DNA from: Nocardioides flavus (ex Wang et al. 2016)
Lineage (GTDB): Bacteria > Actinomycetota > Actinomycetes > Propionibacteriales > Nocardioidaceae
Direction: 5' to 3'
DNA length: 44,625 nt
NCBI RefSeq assembly: GCF_014653115.1
Contig: NZ_BNAD01000021.1
Span: forward strand, 1-44,625
Under the pieces are notes generated by a model. The model did not search any database, was not told the origin of the DNA, and worked only from the letters and a program-made list of their open reading frames with translations. Both the position numbers and the translations under genes were made by a program. Positions 34,922 to 43,174 of the stretch are shown in pieces (positions within the stretch are counted from its first letter, which is position 1; every line of letters starts with the position of its first letter).

Positions 34922-35940
34922 GACGCGCGGGCGTCGGCCAGCTCGGCCGTCGGGATGTGGTGCACCGAGATCCGCCTGCGGAAGACCCAGTAGGTCCAGG
35001 CTTGGTAGCCGAGCACGATCGGGGTGAAGACGACCGCGACCCACGTCATCACCTTCAGCGTGTACGCCGTCGCGGCGGCGTTGGTGGTGGTGAGGGAGAA
35101 GGCCGGGTCGGTCGTCGACGGCATGACGTCGGGGAACAGCGCGAGGAACAGGCCGGCGACCGCGAGGCCGATGGTGACGAACGTGCCGACGAAGGCCCAG
35201 CCCTCCCGTCCGGCGCACGCGGCGACGAGCCCGCCGACGAGGGCCAGTGCCGCGGCGGCGAAGACCACCGCGGTGGTGGCCGTGCCGGTCCTCACCTGCG
35301 TCCAGACCAGGAACAGGACCGCGAGCACCGCGGCGACGACGCCGATCCGTACGGCGAGGTCCCGGGCGCGGTGGCGGATGTCGCCGTCGGTCTTGAGCGC
35401 GACGAACATCGCGCCGTGGGCGGCGAAGAGGGTCAGGGTCACGAGGCCGCCGAGCAGGCCGTAGGGGTTGAGCAGCGTGAACAGGGTGCCGGTGAACTCC
35501 TTGTCGGCGTCGATCGGGACGCCCGCGACGATGTTGGCGAACGCGACGCCCCACAGCAGCGCGGGCACGGCCGAGCCGACGATGATCGCGAGGTCCCAGC
35601 GCGCCTTCCACTCCGCCTCGTCGCGCTTGTGGCGGTACTCGAAGGACAGCCCGCGGACGATGAGCGCGACGAGGATCAGCAGCAGCGGCAGGTAGAACCC
35701 GCTGAACAGCGTGGCGTACCACTCGGGGAAGGCGGCGAAGGTCGCGCCGCCCGCGACGAGCACCCACACCTCGTTGCCGTCCCACACGGGGCCGATCGTG
35801 TTGATCATGACGCGGCGCTCGGTCTCGTTGCGGGCCAGGACCGGCAGCAGCATCCCGACGCCGAAGTCGAAGCCCTCGAGGCAGAAGTAGCCGACCCACA
35901 GCACGGCGATCAGGGCGAACCAGACGGTGGTCAGTTCCAT
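34918..35940 (-). CDS. cydB: Cytochrome bd oxidase subunit II
   Basis: The 340-residue membrane protein carries the typical eight or nine helices of CydB. The N-terminal segment ALIAVLWVGYFCLEGFDFGVG and GPVWDGNEVWVLVAGGATFAAFP are diagnostic. With CydA it forms the quinol-oxidising terminal oxidase used at low oxygen. It lies 40 bp after cydA and overlaps cydDC, giving the order cydA-cydB-cydDC. Confidence 0.97.
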   Translation of the reverse strand: MELTTVWFALIAVLWVGYFCLEGFDFGVGMLLPVLARNETERRVMINTIGPVWDGNEVWVLVAGGATFAAFPEWYATLFSGFYLPLLLILVALIVRGLSFEYRHKRDEAEWKARWDLAIIVGSAVPALLWGVAFANIVAGVPIDADKEFTGTLFTLLNPYGLLGGLVTLTLFAAHGAMFVALKTDGDIRHRARDLAVRIGVVAAVLAVLFLVWTQVRTGTATTAVVFAAAALALVGGLVAACAGREGWAFVGTFVTIGLAVAGLFLALFPDVMPSTTDPAFSLTTTNAAATAYTLKVMTWVAVVFTPIVLGYQAWTYWVFRRRISVHHIPTAELADARAS

Positions 35941-35980
35941 GGTGGTCTCTCTCGGTCTCTCGCTGAGGTCTGGCGGCGGG

Positions 35981-37426
35981 TCAGTAGGCGAAGGTGAGGG
36001 GACGGTCGTCGTCGGCGCCCCCGACGGGCACGTCCGGCGGCTCGACGAACGGGTCGGCGCCCTTGCGGATGTAGGTCACGAGCAGCTTGACCTCGACGAC
36101 GGCCAGCACGGCGTACAGGCTGGTGAGCACGATCAGCGACGTGGCGGCCTCGAAGGTGCTGACGCCGGGGGAGACCCCGGACTCGGTGGTCATCAGTCCG
36201 AAGACGACCCACGGCTGGCGACCCATCTCGGTGAAGATCCAGCCCCACGACGAGGCCAGGGTGGTGGCGATCGGTAGGCTCAGTCCGAGGGTGCCGAGCC
36301 AGCGCACGCCCGGCGTACGGCCCCCGCGGGTCAGCCACAGGATCAGCGCCGCACCGGCCGCGGCGAAGAAGCCGAGGCCCATCATGAAGCGGAACGACCA
36401 GTAGGTGACCGGGATGACCGGCGTGTAGTCGCCCTCGGTGTAGGCCTTCGAGGTCGGGTCGGAGCCGTACGTCTCGGCGTACTCGTCGCGCAGCGGGTTG
36501 ATGCCCTCCACGGTGCCGTCGAAGGACCCGGTGCCGAGGAAGGACAGCAGGCAGGGGATCGTGACGGCGAACTTCTCCTCCGTGCCGTCGGGTGTGCCGA
36601 TCGTGAAGACGGAGAACGGCGCGCAGCCCTCGCTCGTCTCGTAGAGGCCCTCAGCCGCGGCCATCTTCATCGGCTGGACCTCGGTCATCACCTTGCCCTG
36701 CAGGTCTCCGGTGACGCCGACGCCGATCCCGGCGAGCAGGGTGACGACCGCGCCGATGCGGATGGCGCGGTGGTACATCGGGCGGTCGGCCTCGTGCTTC
36801 TTCTTCATGTAGAGGTAGGCCGCGACGCCGAGCAGGAACGTGCCGGCGGTCATGTACGCCGCGAAGATCACGTGCGGGAACGTCACGAGCTGGACCTTGT
36901 TGAACATCACCGCCCAGAAGTCGACGAGCTCCGCACGGTCGGTCTCGGGGTTGAACCGGTAGCCGACGGGGTGCTGCATCCACGAGTTGGCGGCCAGGAT
37001 GAACCACGAGGACGCCAGCGTGCCGAGGTGGACCAGCCACATGCAGCCGGCGTGGAGGCCCCGGGGGAGCTTGTCCCACCCGAAGATCCACAGCCCGAGG
37101 AAGGTCGACTCGAGGAAGAACGCGAGCAGGCCCTCCACGGCGAGCGGTGCGCCGAACACGTCGCCGACGAAGCGGGAGTAGTCCGACCAGTTCATCCCGA
37201 ACTGGAACTCCTGCACGATGCCGGTCACCACGCCGATGGCGAAGTTGATGAGGAACAGCTTGCCGAAGAACTTCGTCAGCCGGAGGTAGTCCTCCTTGCC
37301 GGTGCGCACCCACGCCGTCTCCAGCCCCGCGATGACCGCGGTGAGCCCGATCGTGAGCGGCACGAACAGGAAGTGGTAGACGGTGATGATCCCGAACTGC
37401 CAGCGGGCGATGTCGAGGACATCCAT
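35981..37426 (-). CDS. cydA: Cytochrome bd oxidase subunit I
   Basis: The 481-residue subunit binds hemes b558, b595 and d. His 18 (TVYHFLFVPL) is a heme ligand, and the quinol-binding region and the WMQHPVGYRF segment with another heme His are present. The Q-loop is short, as in non-enterobacterial forms. GAAGGG lies upstream of ATG 37426. The frame is open for 1.8 kb beyond, through the divergent blaI gene, but that part is antisense. The first gene of the cyd operon, divergent from a BlaI-type repressor across 107 bp that hold two operator-like dyads. Confidence 0.97.
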   Translation of the reverse strand: MDVLDIARWQFGIITVYHFLFVPLTIGLTAVIAGLETAWVRTGKEDYLRLTKFFGKLFLINFAIGVVTGIVQEFQFGMNWSDYSRFVGDVFGAPLAVEGLLAFFLESTFLGLWIFGWDKLPRGLHAGCMWLVHLGTLASSWFILAANSWMQHPVGYRFNPETDRAELVDFWAVMFNKVQLVTFPHVIFAAYMTAGTFLLGVAAYLYMKKKHEADRPMYHRAIRIGAVVTLLAGIGVGVTGDLQGKVMTEVQPMKMAAAEGLYETSEGCAPFSVFTIGTPDGTEEKFAVTIPCLLSFLGTGSFDGTVEGINPLRDEYAETYGSDPTSKAYTEGDYTPVIPVTYWSFRFMMGLGFFAAAGAALILWLTRGGRTPGVRWLGTLGLSLPIATTLASSWGWIFTEMGRQPWVVFGLMTTESGVSPGVSTFEAATSLIVLTSLYAVLAVVEVKLLVTYIRKGADPFVEPPDVPVGGADDDRPLTFAY

Positions 37427-37466
37427 GGGCACACCCTTCGTGTGATGACGCTCCGGCGCGGAAGTA

Positions 37467-37482
37467 CTACAAAACGTCGTAG
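37467..37482. promoter_or_regulatory. BlaI-type operator 1 upstream of cydA
   Basis: CTAC-N8-GTAG dyad within AGTACTACAAAACGTCGTAG. BlaI/MecI repressors bind TACTACA/TGTAGTA-like palindromes. It lies between the candidate -10 box of cydA and its start. Confidence 0.7.
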
Positions 37483-37488
37483 ATACTA
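37483..37488 (-). promoter_or_regulatory. Candidate -10 box of the cyd operon
   Basis: TAGTAT on the minus strand fits TANNNT, and overlaps the edge of operator 2, where a bound repressor would block polymerase. A -35 match is poor. Confidence 0.4.
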
Positions 37489-37502
37489 CGCGGTGTCGTA
37501 GT
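37485..37502. promoter_or_regulatory. BlaI-type operator 2 in the blaI-cydA region
   Basis: ACTACG-CGGTGT-CGTAGT is a perfect dyad at both arms, with the same CTAC-N8-GTAG core as operator 1. The two cores start 19 bp apart, close to two helix turns, as for paired dimers. Confidence 0.75.
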
Positions 37503-37519
37503 TGCGGCCACAGGGGCCC

Positions 37520-37525
37520 TAGACT
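37520..37525 (+). promoter_or_regulatory. -10 box of the blaI-M56 operon
   Basis: TAGACT lies eight bases before ATG 37534. No ribosome site is seen. Operator 2 ends 18 bases upstream, about at the -35 position, so the repressor should also control its own gene. Confidence 0.65.
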
Positions 37526-37533
37526 CCACTTCC

Positions 37534-37896
37534 ATGAGTCCAAGGTCCCGGATGGGTGAGCTCGAGCAGGCCGTGCTCGAGGTCCTGTGGGAGGTCGAGT
37601 CGCCGGCCAGCGGCCGCGAGGTGCACGGACGCCTCGCGGGCCGGGACCTCGCGTACACGACCGTGACGACGGTGCTCGACCGTCTGGTGCGCAAGGACGT
37701 GGTCGTGCGCGAGCGCGACGGCCGGGCCTTCCGCTACGCCCCCCGGCGCACCCGCGCGGCGATGACGGCGGAGCTGATGCACGAGGCGCTGGAGGCCACG
37801 GCCGCCGACCGCGAGCAGGCGCTGGTGTCGTTCGTCGGCGAGGCCAGCGCCGAGGACCTCGCCGCGCTGCGTCGCGCCCTCGACGACCTCTCCTGA
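37534..37896 (+). CDS. BlaI/MecI-family transcriptional repressor
   Basis: The 120-residue protein has a winged helix (about 6-75: MGELEQAVLEVLWE, TTVTTVLDRLVRKDVVVRERDGRAFRY) and a C-terminal dimerisation part, typical of BlaI. BlaI proteins repress until cleaved by the partner protease. The partner M56 gene lies 19 bp downstream. It is divergent from cydA, and both share the operator region. No beta-lactamase gene of the regulated type is adjacent (one serine hydrolase lies 5.3 kb away). In M. tuberculosis a BlaI-M56 pair (Rv1846c-Rv1845c) controls blaC and also genes of respiration, so a respiratory target fits. Confidence 0.93.
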   Translation: MSPRSRMGELEQAVLEVLWEVESPASGREVHGRLAGRDLAYTTVTTVLDRLVRKDVVVRERDGRAFRYAPRRTRAAMTAELMHEALEATAADREQALVSFVGEASAEDLAALRRALDDLS

Positions 37897-37915
37897 GCCG
37901 GCGGTCGGGACCGCC

Positions 37916-38785
37916 GTGTCGACGACGCTCGTCCTGGGCTCGCTCGCGGTGGTGCTCGCCGGCCCGCTGCCGTGGGGGCTGTCGCGCTGGAGCGGGCTGA
38001 GGCGTACGCCCGCCGCGGCCATGCTGCTGTGGCAGAGCACCGCGCTGGCCGCCGTGCTCGCGGCCCTCGGCGCCGGGGTCTCGCTGGCTGCCGAGCGCCT
38101 GCGGGCGGCCCCGGTCACCGCGATGGACGTCGTCGTGGCGGCTCTCGCTGGAGCCGTGACGCTGGTCGTGCTGGTCCGCCTCGCCGTGAGCGGTCACCGG
38201 ACGGGCACGGCCCTGCGACGCCTGCGGCGCGCCCACCGCGACCGCGTGGACCTCGTCGCGCGGGTCGACCGGGGCGTCTCGGTGCTCGAGCACGAGGTTC
38301 CGGTGGCCTACTGCGTCCCGGGGATGACCGGCTCGCGGATCGTGGTCTCGCGCTCGACCCTGACGACCCTGGCGCCGGCGGAGCTGGCCGCGGTCCTGGA
38401 GCACGAGCGCGCCCACCTGCGCGCCCGGCACGACCTGGTGCTGGAGGCCTTCACGGTGCTGCACCGCGCGTTCCCGCGCTGGGTGGCCAGCGCCGCCGCG
38501 CGCCGCGAGGTGGAGGTGCTGGTCGAGGTGCTCGCCGACCGCGCCGCCTGCCGCACCGGCGACCGGCGCGCACTGGTGTCGGCGCTGCTGGCCCTCGCCG
38601 GCGCGCCGACGCCGGCCGGGTCGCTCGGGTCCGCGGGCTCCCTCGCGGCCCGGGTGGAGGTGCTCCGCGACCCCCGGCCGCGCCGGTTGCAGTCCGCCGC
38701 GGTCGCCCTCCTGGCCGCCGCGATCCTCGCCCTGCCCACCCTTCTGGTGGTGGTGCCGTGGCTGACCGGGCTCCACGGACGCTGA
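37916..38785 (+). CDS. M56-family membrane metallopeptidase (BlaR1-like, without sensor domain)
   Basis: The 289-residue protein has about four TM helices (near 5-20, 35-57, 66-88 and 260-283) and a zinc motif HERAH at residues 163-167. It is a short M56 member, lacking the penicillin-binding domain of BlaR1, so its trigger must be another signal. In the paired systems the protease cleaves or inactivates the BlaI repressor. GTG 37916 lies 19 bp after blaI. The C-terminal helix is followed by a short outside tail. Confidence 0.9.
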   Translation: MSTTLVLGSLAVVLAGPLPWGLSRWSGLRRTPAAAMLLWQSTALAAVLAALGAGVSLAAERLRAAPVTAMDVVVAALAGAVTLVVLVRLAVSGHRTGTALRRLRRAHRDRVDLVARVDRGVSVLEHEVPVAYCVPGMTGSRIVVSRSTLTTLAPAELAAVLEHERAHLRARHDLVLEAFTVLHRAFPRWVASAAARREVEVLVEVLADRAACRTGDRRALVSALLALAGAPTPAGSLGSAGSLAARVEVLRDPRPRRLQSAAVALLAAAILALPTLLVVVPWLTGLHGR

Positions 38786-38795
38786 CCCGTCCACG

Positions 38796-38809
38796 ACACG
38801 CATGCGTGT
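38796..38809. promoter_or_regulatory. 14-bp perfect palindrome upstream of ftsK
   Basis: ACACGCATGCGTGT lies 11 bp after the M56 stop and about 28 bp before the -10 box of ftsK, close to its -35 position. A dimeric regulator could bind, or it may be a weak terminator for the M56 gene. No factor can be named. Confidence 0.45.
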
Positions 38810-38837
38810 GGTCCCTGTGACTGGTGGGGCGTGGCCG

Positions 38838-38843
38838 TAGGGT
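38838..38843 (+). promoter_or_regulatory. -10 box for leaderless ftsK
   Basis: TAGGGT lies six bases before ATG 38850. Confidence 0.65.
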
Positions 38844-38849
38844 CGGACC

Positions 38850-41489
38850 ATGGCGACCCGTACGTCTTCCCCGCCGGGGTCGCGGAGCTCGAGCACGTCT
38901 GGAACCAAGCGCACCACCAAGGGTTCGAGCACCCGATCACGGAGTACCAGCAGCAAGCGTCCTGCCCCCCGCTCGTCGGCGAAGGGCAGGTCGGGCGCCT
39001 CCGCGCGCCGACCCGCTCCCCGGGCGGTGCGCAACGGACCCGGTCCGGTCTCGCGCGCCTTCGGCGCGATCGGCCGCGCGCTGGCCGCCGTCTGGCTCGG
39101 CATCGCGCACGCGGTCGGCGCCGTCGCCCGCTCGATCGGCCAGTCGGCCCGCGACCTCGACCCCGAGCACCGTCGTGACGGGGTGGGGCTGTTCCTCTTC
39201 GGCCTGGCGATGGTGGTCGCCGCCGCCGTGTGGTGGCAGCTGCCAGGCGGGGTCATGGACTTCGCCCGGTCGGTGACGTCGGGCGCCGTGGGCAAGGTGG
39301 GCTGGTTCGTGCCGCTCTTCCTCGTCTACGCCGGGTGGCGCACCCTGCGCGACCCCGAGCGCAACGGCCCCGCGGGGCGACAGGTGATCGGCTGGGGGGC
39401 GTTCACGCTCGGCCTGCTGGGCATCGTCCACATCGCCAACGGCAACCCGCAGCCCGTCCTCGGTGACGCCACCAACCTGCAGGAGGCCGGGGGAGCGGTC
39501 GGCTACGTCACCTCCAGCCTGCTGCTCGACCTGATGCAGACCCCGTACGTCGTGGTCCCGCTGCTGGTCCTGCTGGCGGTCTTCGGGATCCTGATCATCA
39601 CCGCGACGCCCGTCTACCAGATCCCGGTCAGGCTGGCCGCGCTGCGCGACAAGGCGCTGGGCCGTACGCCCGCCGAGGACGTCGCGGCCGGCGAGGAGCA
39701 GACGAAGCCGGTGCGCACCCGCCGCCGCTCGATGCTCGACGACGAGGTCGACCCCGACATGGGCGACCCGGCCTACGACAGCCCGGTGCTGTCCGACCGC
39801 GAGCTGCGCAAGCGCCGGAAGAAGGCGGAGGCCGAGCCGCAGGAGGACTACGGCATCGACCTGTTCGCCGACCCGGCCGACCTGATGGCCGACGCGCCCA
39901 CCGAGGTCACGCCCGCCGTTCCCGGCGCGGCCGTGACCGGCAAGGACGACACCGGCCCGGTCGAGCCGCCGCCGCACACGCCGCTGCCGGCTCGCGTCGA
40001 GCAGCTCGCGCTGTCGGGCGACATCACCTACTCCCTGCCCGACAACTCCTCGCTCAAGCCGGGCTCGCCGCACAAGGCGCGGTCCAAGGCCAGCGACGCG
40101 GTCGTCGAGCGGCTGATGCAGGTGATGGACGAGTTCGGCATCGACGCCACCGTCACCGGCTACACCCGCGGCCCGACCGTCACCCGCTACGAGGTCGAGC
40201 TCGGCCCCGCGGTGAAGGTCGAGAAGGTCACCGCGCTGTCCAAGAACATCGCCTACGCCGTGGCGTCCGCCGACGTCCGCATCCTCAGCCCGATCCCCGG
40301 CAAGTCGGCGATCGGCATCGAGATCCCCAACACCGACAAGGAGATCGTCTCCCTCGGTGACGTGCTCCGCTCGAACACCGCGCGCTCGGACCACCACCCG
40401 ATGGTCGCCGGGCTCGGCAAGGACGTCGAGGGCGGCTTCGTCGTGGCCAACATGGCCAAGATGCCGCACCTCCTGGTCGCCGGTGCCACCGGCTCCGGAA
40501 AGTCCTCGTTCATCAACTCGCTGATCACCTCGATCCTCATGCGGGCCACGCCCGACGAGGTGCGGATGATCATGGTGGACCCCAAGCGGGTCGAGCTGAA
40601 CGCCTACGAGGGCGTCCCGCACCTGATCACCCCGATCATCACCAACCCCAAGAAGGCCGCCGAGGCGCTGGCCTGGGTCGTGCGCGAGATGGACATGCGC
40701 TACGACGACCTGGCCAACTTCGGGTTCCGGCACATCGACGACTTCAACAAGGCGGTGCGGGCCGGCAAGGTCGAGGTGCCCGCGGGCAGCGAGCGCACGC
40801 TCACCCCGTACCCCTACCTGCTGGTCATCGTCGACGAGCTCGCCGACCTCATGATGGTCTCGCCGCGCGACGTCGAGGACTCGGTCGTGCGCATCACGCA
40901 GCTGGCCCGCGCGGCCGGCATCCACCTGGTGCTCGCCACCCAGCGGCCCTCGGTCGACGTCGTCACCGGACTGATCAAGGCCAACGTGCCCTCCCGCCTG
41001 GCGTTCGCGACGAGCTCGCTCGGCGACAGCCGCGTCATCCTCGATCAGCCCGGTGCGGAGAAGCTCGTCGGCCAGGGTGACGGACTCTTCCTGCCGATGG
41101 GTGCGTCCAAGCCCGTACGTGTGCAGGGGTCCTGGGTCACCGAGGCCGAGATCCACCAGGTCGTCAAGCACTGCAAGGACCAGCTCGAGCCGACCTACGT
41201 CGAGGACGTGACGGCGCCCAAGGAGTCCAAGCGCGAGCTCGACGACGACATCGGCGACGACATGGAGCTCGTGGTGCAGGCCATCGAGCTCATCGTCACC
41301 ACGCAGTTCGGCTCGACCTCGATGCTCCAGCGCAAGCTGCGCGTGGGCTTCGCCAAGGCCGGGCGCCTGATGGACATCCTGGAGAGCCGCGGGGTCGTCG
41401 GACCCAGCGAGGGCTCGAAGGCGCGCGACGTCCTGGTCAAGCCGGACGAGCTCGATTCCGTGATCGCCACGTTGGAGGGGGGAGCCTGA
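38850..41489 (+). CDS. ftsK: DNA translocase FtsK/SpoIIIE
   Basis: The 879-residue protein clears chromosome DNA through the closing septum. A basic Ser/Arg-rich N-terminus (about 1-95) precedes four TM helices (about 112-250), a linker (about 255-400), the RecA-like motor with Walker A GATGSGKSS (about 546) and Walker B LLVIVDELADL, and a gamma winged helix (about 812-879, ELIVTTQFGSTSMLQRKLRVGFAKAGRLM) that reads KOPS/FRS-type polar sequences. All parts are present. ATG 38850 is leaderless. The RodZ-like gene overlaps the stop by one base, so translation should be coupled. Confidence 0.97.
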   Translation: MATRTSSPPGSRSSSTSGTKRTTKGSSTRSRSTSSKRPAPRSSAKGRSGASARRPAPRAVRNGPGPVSRAFGAIGRALAAVWLGIAHAVGAVARSIGQSARDLDPEHRRDGVGLFLFGLAMVVAAAVWWQLPGGVMDFARSVTSGAVGKVGWFVPLFLVYAGWRTLRDPERNGPAGRQVIGWGAFTLGLLGIVHIANGNPQPVLGDATNLQEAGGAVGYVTSSLLLDLMQTPYVVVPLLVLLAVFGILIITATPVYQIPVRLAALRDKALGRTPAEDVAAGEEQTKPVRTRRRSMLDDEVDPDMGDPAYDSPVLSDRELRKRRKKAEAEPQEDYGIDLFADPADLMADAPTEVTPAVPGAAVTGKDDTGPVEPPPHTPLPARVEQLALSGDITYSLPDNSSLKPGSPHKARSKASDAVVERLMQVMDEFGIDATVTGYTRGPTVTRYEVELGPAVKVEKVTALSKNIAYAVASADVRILSPIPGKSAIGIEIPNTDKEIVSLGDVLRSNTARSDHHPMVAGLGKDVEGGFVVANMAKMPHLLVAGATGSGKSSFINSLITSILMRATPDEVRMIMVDPKRVELNAYEGVPHLITPIITNPKKAAEALAWVVREMDMRYDDLANFGFRHIDDFNKAVRAGKVEVPAGSERTLTPYPYLLVIVDELADLMMVSPRDVEDSVVRITQLARAAGIHLVLATQRPSVDVVTGLIKANVPSRLAFATSSLGDSRVILDQPGAEKLVGQGDGLFLPMGASKPVRVQGSWVTEAEIHQVVKHCKDQLEPTYVEDVTAPKESKRELDDDIGDDMELVVQAIELIVTTQFGSTSMLQRKLRVGFAKAGRLMDILESRGVVGPSEGSKARDVLVKPDELDSVIATLEGGA

Positions 41490-43132
41490 TGAGCACGGTC
41501 CTGAACGAGAACGAGGTCTTCGACGAGGACTCCGCGGGGGTGGGACCCGCTGTGGTCCCGGACCACGTGGAGGTACGCCGCCACGCCGGCGTCGCGGCAG
41601 GCGTCGGCCTGACCGCGTCTGCGGTCGCCATCGCCTACCTCGCCCGCGCCACCCAGTCCGGGTCCGCCCTCGACTGGGCGTTCGTCGCGGTCATGGGGCT
41701 GCTGGGTGCGTACTGGCTCGTCGGTCTCGTCGACGCCCGGACACCGCTGCTCGTCGCGGACGCCCAGGGCATCCGGATCCGTCTCGGCCGCACGTGGCGC
41801 GGCCTGCCGTGGACGGCGGTGCACCACGTCGAGCACACGCCGCGCCAGGGCCTGCTGCGCGACGGCCGGCTGGTCGTCGTGCCGCACAACCTCGAGCTGA
41901 TCGAGGCCGAGCTCACCGGTGCCGGCAAGCGCCACACGAGCATCTCCCGCCTGCTGCACGGCGCCCCGCTCGCCGTCCCGCTCGGTCTGTCGACCCGGGT
42001 GGTCGGCGCCGACGGCGACCTCACCGAGGCGCTGGGCCGGGTCGCGCGCGACGCGAGCCAGATCGTCGTCCTGGCGCCGGAGGTCGAGGAGTCGGAGGTC
42101 GAGGAGTCGGAGGTCGCGGAGCAGGACGTCGTCGAGACACCCGCCGAGGACCTCGCGCCGGAGGTCGAGGTCGCACCGGTCGCCAGCCCCACCCCGTCCG
42201 CGCTGCGCGAGACCGGAGCCGGGCGACGCTCGGAGGTCCGTCGCGAGTTCGTCGAGACGACGAGCGAGGAGCTGGAGGGTCGCGAGCTGCGCCGGCCCGG
42301 CCGGGTCAGCCTGGTCGAGGAGACCCAGTCCTGGGGCGACCGCGTCCGGGCGATCGCGCGTCCCGGAGAGCCGGTCGAGCCGCTGGTGCTCGACGACTTC
42401 GAGGTGGAGCCCGCCGAGGACCCGGTCATCGGCCCGGAGCTCGCTGCCGCCCGTACGCGCCTGGGGCTGACGGTCGACCAGCTCGCCGACCGTACGCGGA
42501 TCCGTCCCCACGTGATCGAGGCCGTCGAGGTCGACGACTTCGAGCCGTGTGGCGGTGACTTCTACGCCCGTGGCCACCTGCGCACGCTCGCGCGTGTCCT
42601 CGGCATCGACGTGGCGCCGCTCCTCGCGACGTACGACGAGCGCTACGCCCACGCCCCGATCAACCCGCGCCGCGTGTTCGAGGCCGAGCTGGCGACGGGT
42701 GCCAACGGCTCCATCCGCAGCACGCGCGGCGGCCCGAACTGGTCGGTGCTCGTCGCCGTCGTGATGGCGCTCGTGCTGGCGTGGTCGATCGCGCGACTCG
42801 TCATGGACACCCCGCCCGAGCTGCGCGGCGCCACCCCGGTGCTCAACGGCTCCGGCGGTCCGCAGGGCGCCGGCAACGCCCCGCCCGCCGAGGCGGTCCC
42901 GGTCGTGGTCAGCGCCCCGAGCGGTGGTGCCAGGATCGTCGTGCGCGACGGGGCGGGCGAGGTCGTCCTCAAGGGCACGCTCGCCGTCGGCCAGACGCGC
43001 GAGCTCGAGGCGTCGCCCCCCGTACGCGTGCAGTCGACCGACGGCGCGGTGACCGTGTCCGTCGCCGGCGGCGAGGCGCGGCCGGTGGGCGAGCCGGGCG
43101 TGGCCGGGCAGGGCACGTTCGTGGCGGGCTGA
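41489..43132 (+). CDS. RodZ-like HTH membrane protein with an extra N-terminal membrane domain
   Basis: The 547-residue protein starts with two TM helices (about 33-50 and 62-83) and a soluble stretch (RTPLLVADAQGIRIRLGRTWRGLPW) like a bacterial PH-like fold. An acidic repetitive linker follows (EVEESEVEESEVAEQD), then a RodZ-type helix-turn-helix (about 312-385, AARTRLGLTVDQLADRTRIRPH), a TM helix (about 417-438) and a DUF4115-like outside domain (about 445-547). In E. coli RodZ binds MreB and shapes the cell; MreB presence here is unknown. ATG overlaps the ftsK stop (TGATG). GGAGG lies a few bases upstream. Confidence 0.82.
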   Translation: MSTVLNENEVFDEDSAGVGPAVVPDHVEVRRHAGVAAGVGLTASAVAIAYLARATQSGSALDWAFVAVMGLLGAYWLVGLVDARTPLLVADAQGIRIRLGRTWRGLPWTAVHHVEHTPRQGLLRDGRLVVVPHNLELIEAELTGAGKRHTSISRLLHGAPLAVPLGLSTRVVGADGDLTEALGRVARDASQIVVLAPEVEESEVEESEVAEQDVVETPAEDLAPEVEVAPVASPTPSALRETGAGRRSEVRREFVETTSEELEGRELRRPGRVSLVEETQSWGDRVRAIARPGEPVEPLVLDDFEVEPAEDPVIGPELAAARTRLGLTVDQLADRTRIRPHVIEAVEVDDFEPCGGDFYARGHLRTLARVLGIDVAPLLATYDERYAHAPINPRRVFEAELATGANGSIRSTRGGPNWSVLVAVVMALVLAWSIARLVMDTPPELRGATPVLNGSGGPQGAGNAPPAEAVPVVVSAPSGGARIVVRDGAGEVVLKGTLAVGQTRELEASPPVRVQSTDGAVTVSVAGGEARPVGEPGVAGQGTFVAG

Positions 43133-43174
43133 GCCCTCCCGTGTGGCGCCGCCCCGTGTGGCATCGTCGGCTCC

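Noticed and set aside
31532..35899. 1455-codon frame extending cydDC upstream
   Set aside because: The part beyond 34921 is antisense-frame noise overlapping cydB, and the GTGA junction gives a clean start.
37427..37533. Rex operator before cydA
   Set aside because: No TGTGAA/TTCACA-type dyad is present, although Rex controls cyd in Streptomyces.
35981..39295. 1104-codon frame on the minus strand reading through cydA and far beyond
   Set aside because: Only the part from MDVLDIARW (37426) matches CydA. The rest is antisense to blaI, M56 and ftsK and is low-complexity, as expected in GC-rich DNA.
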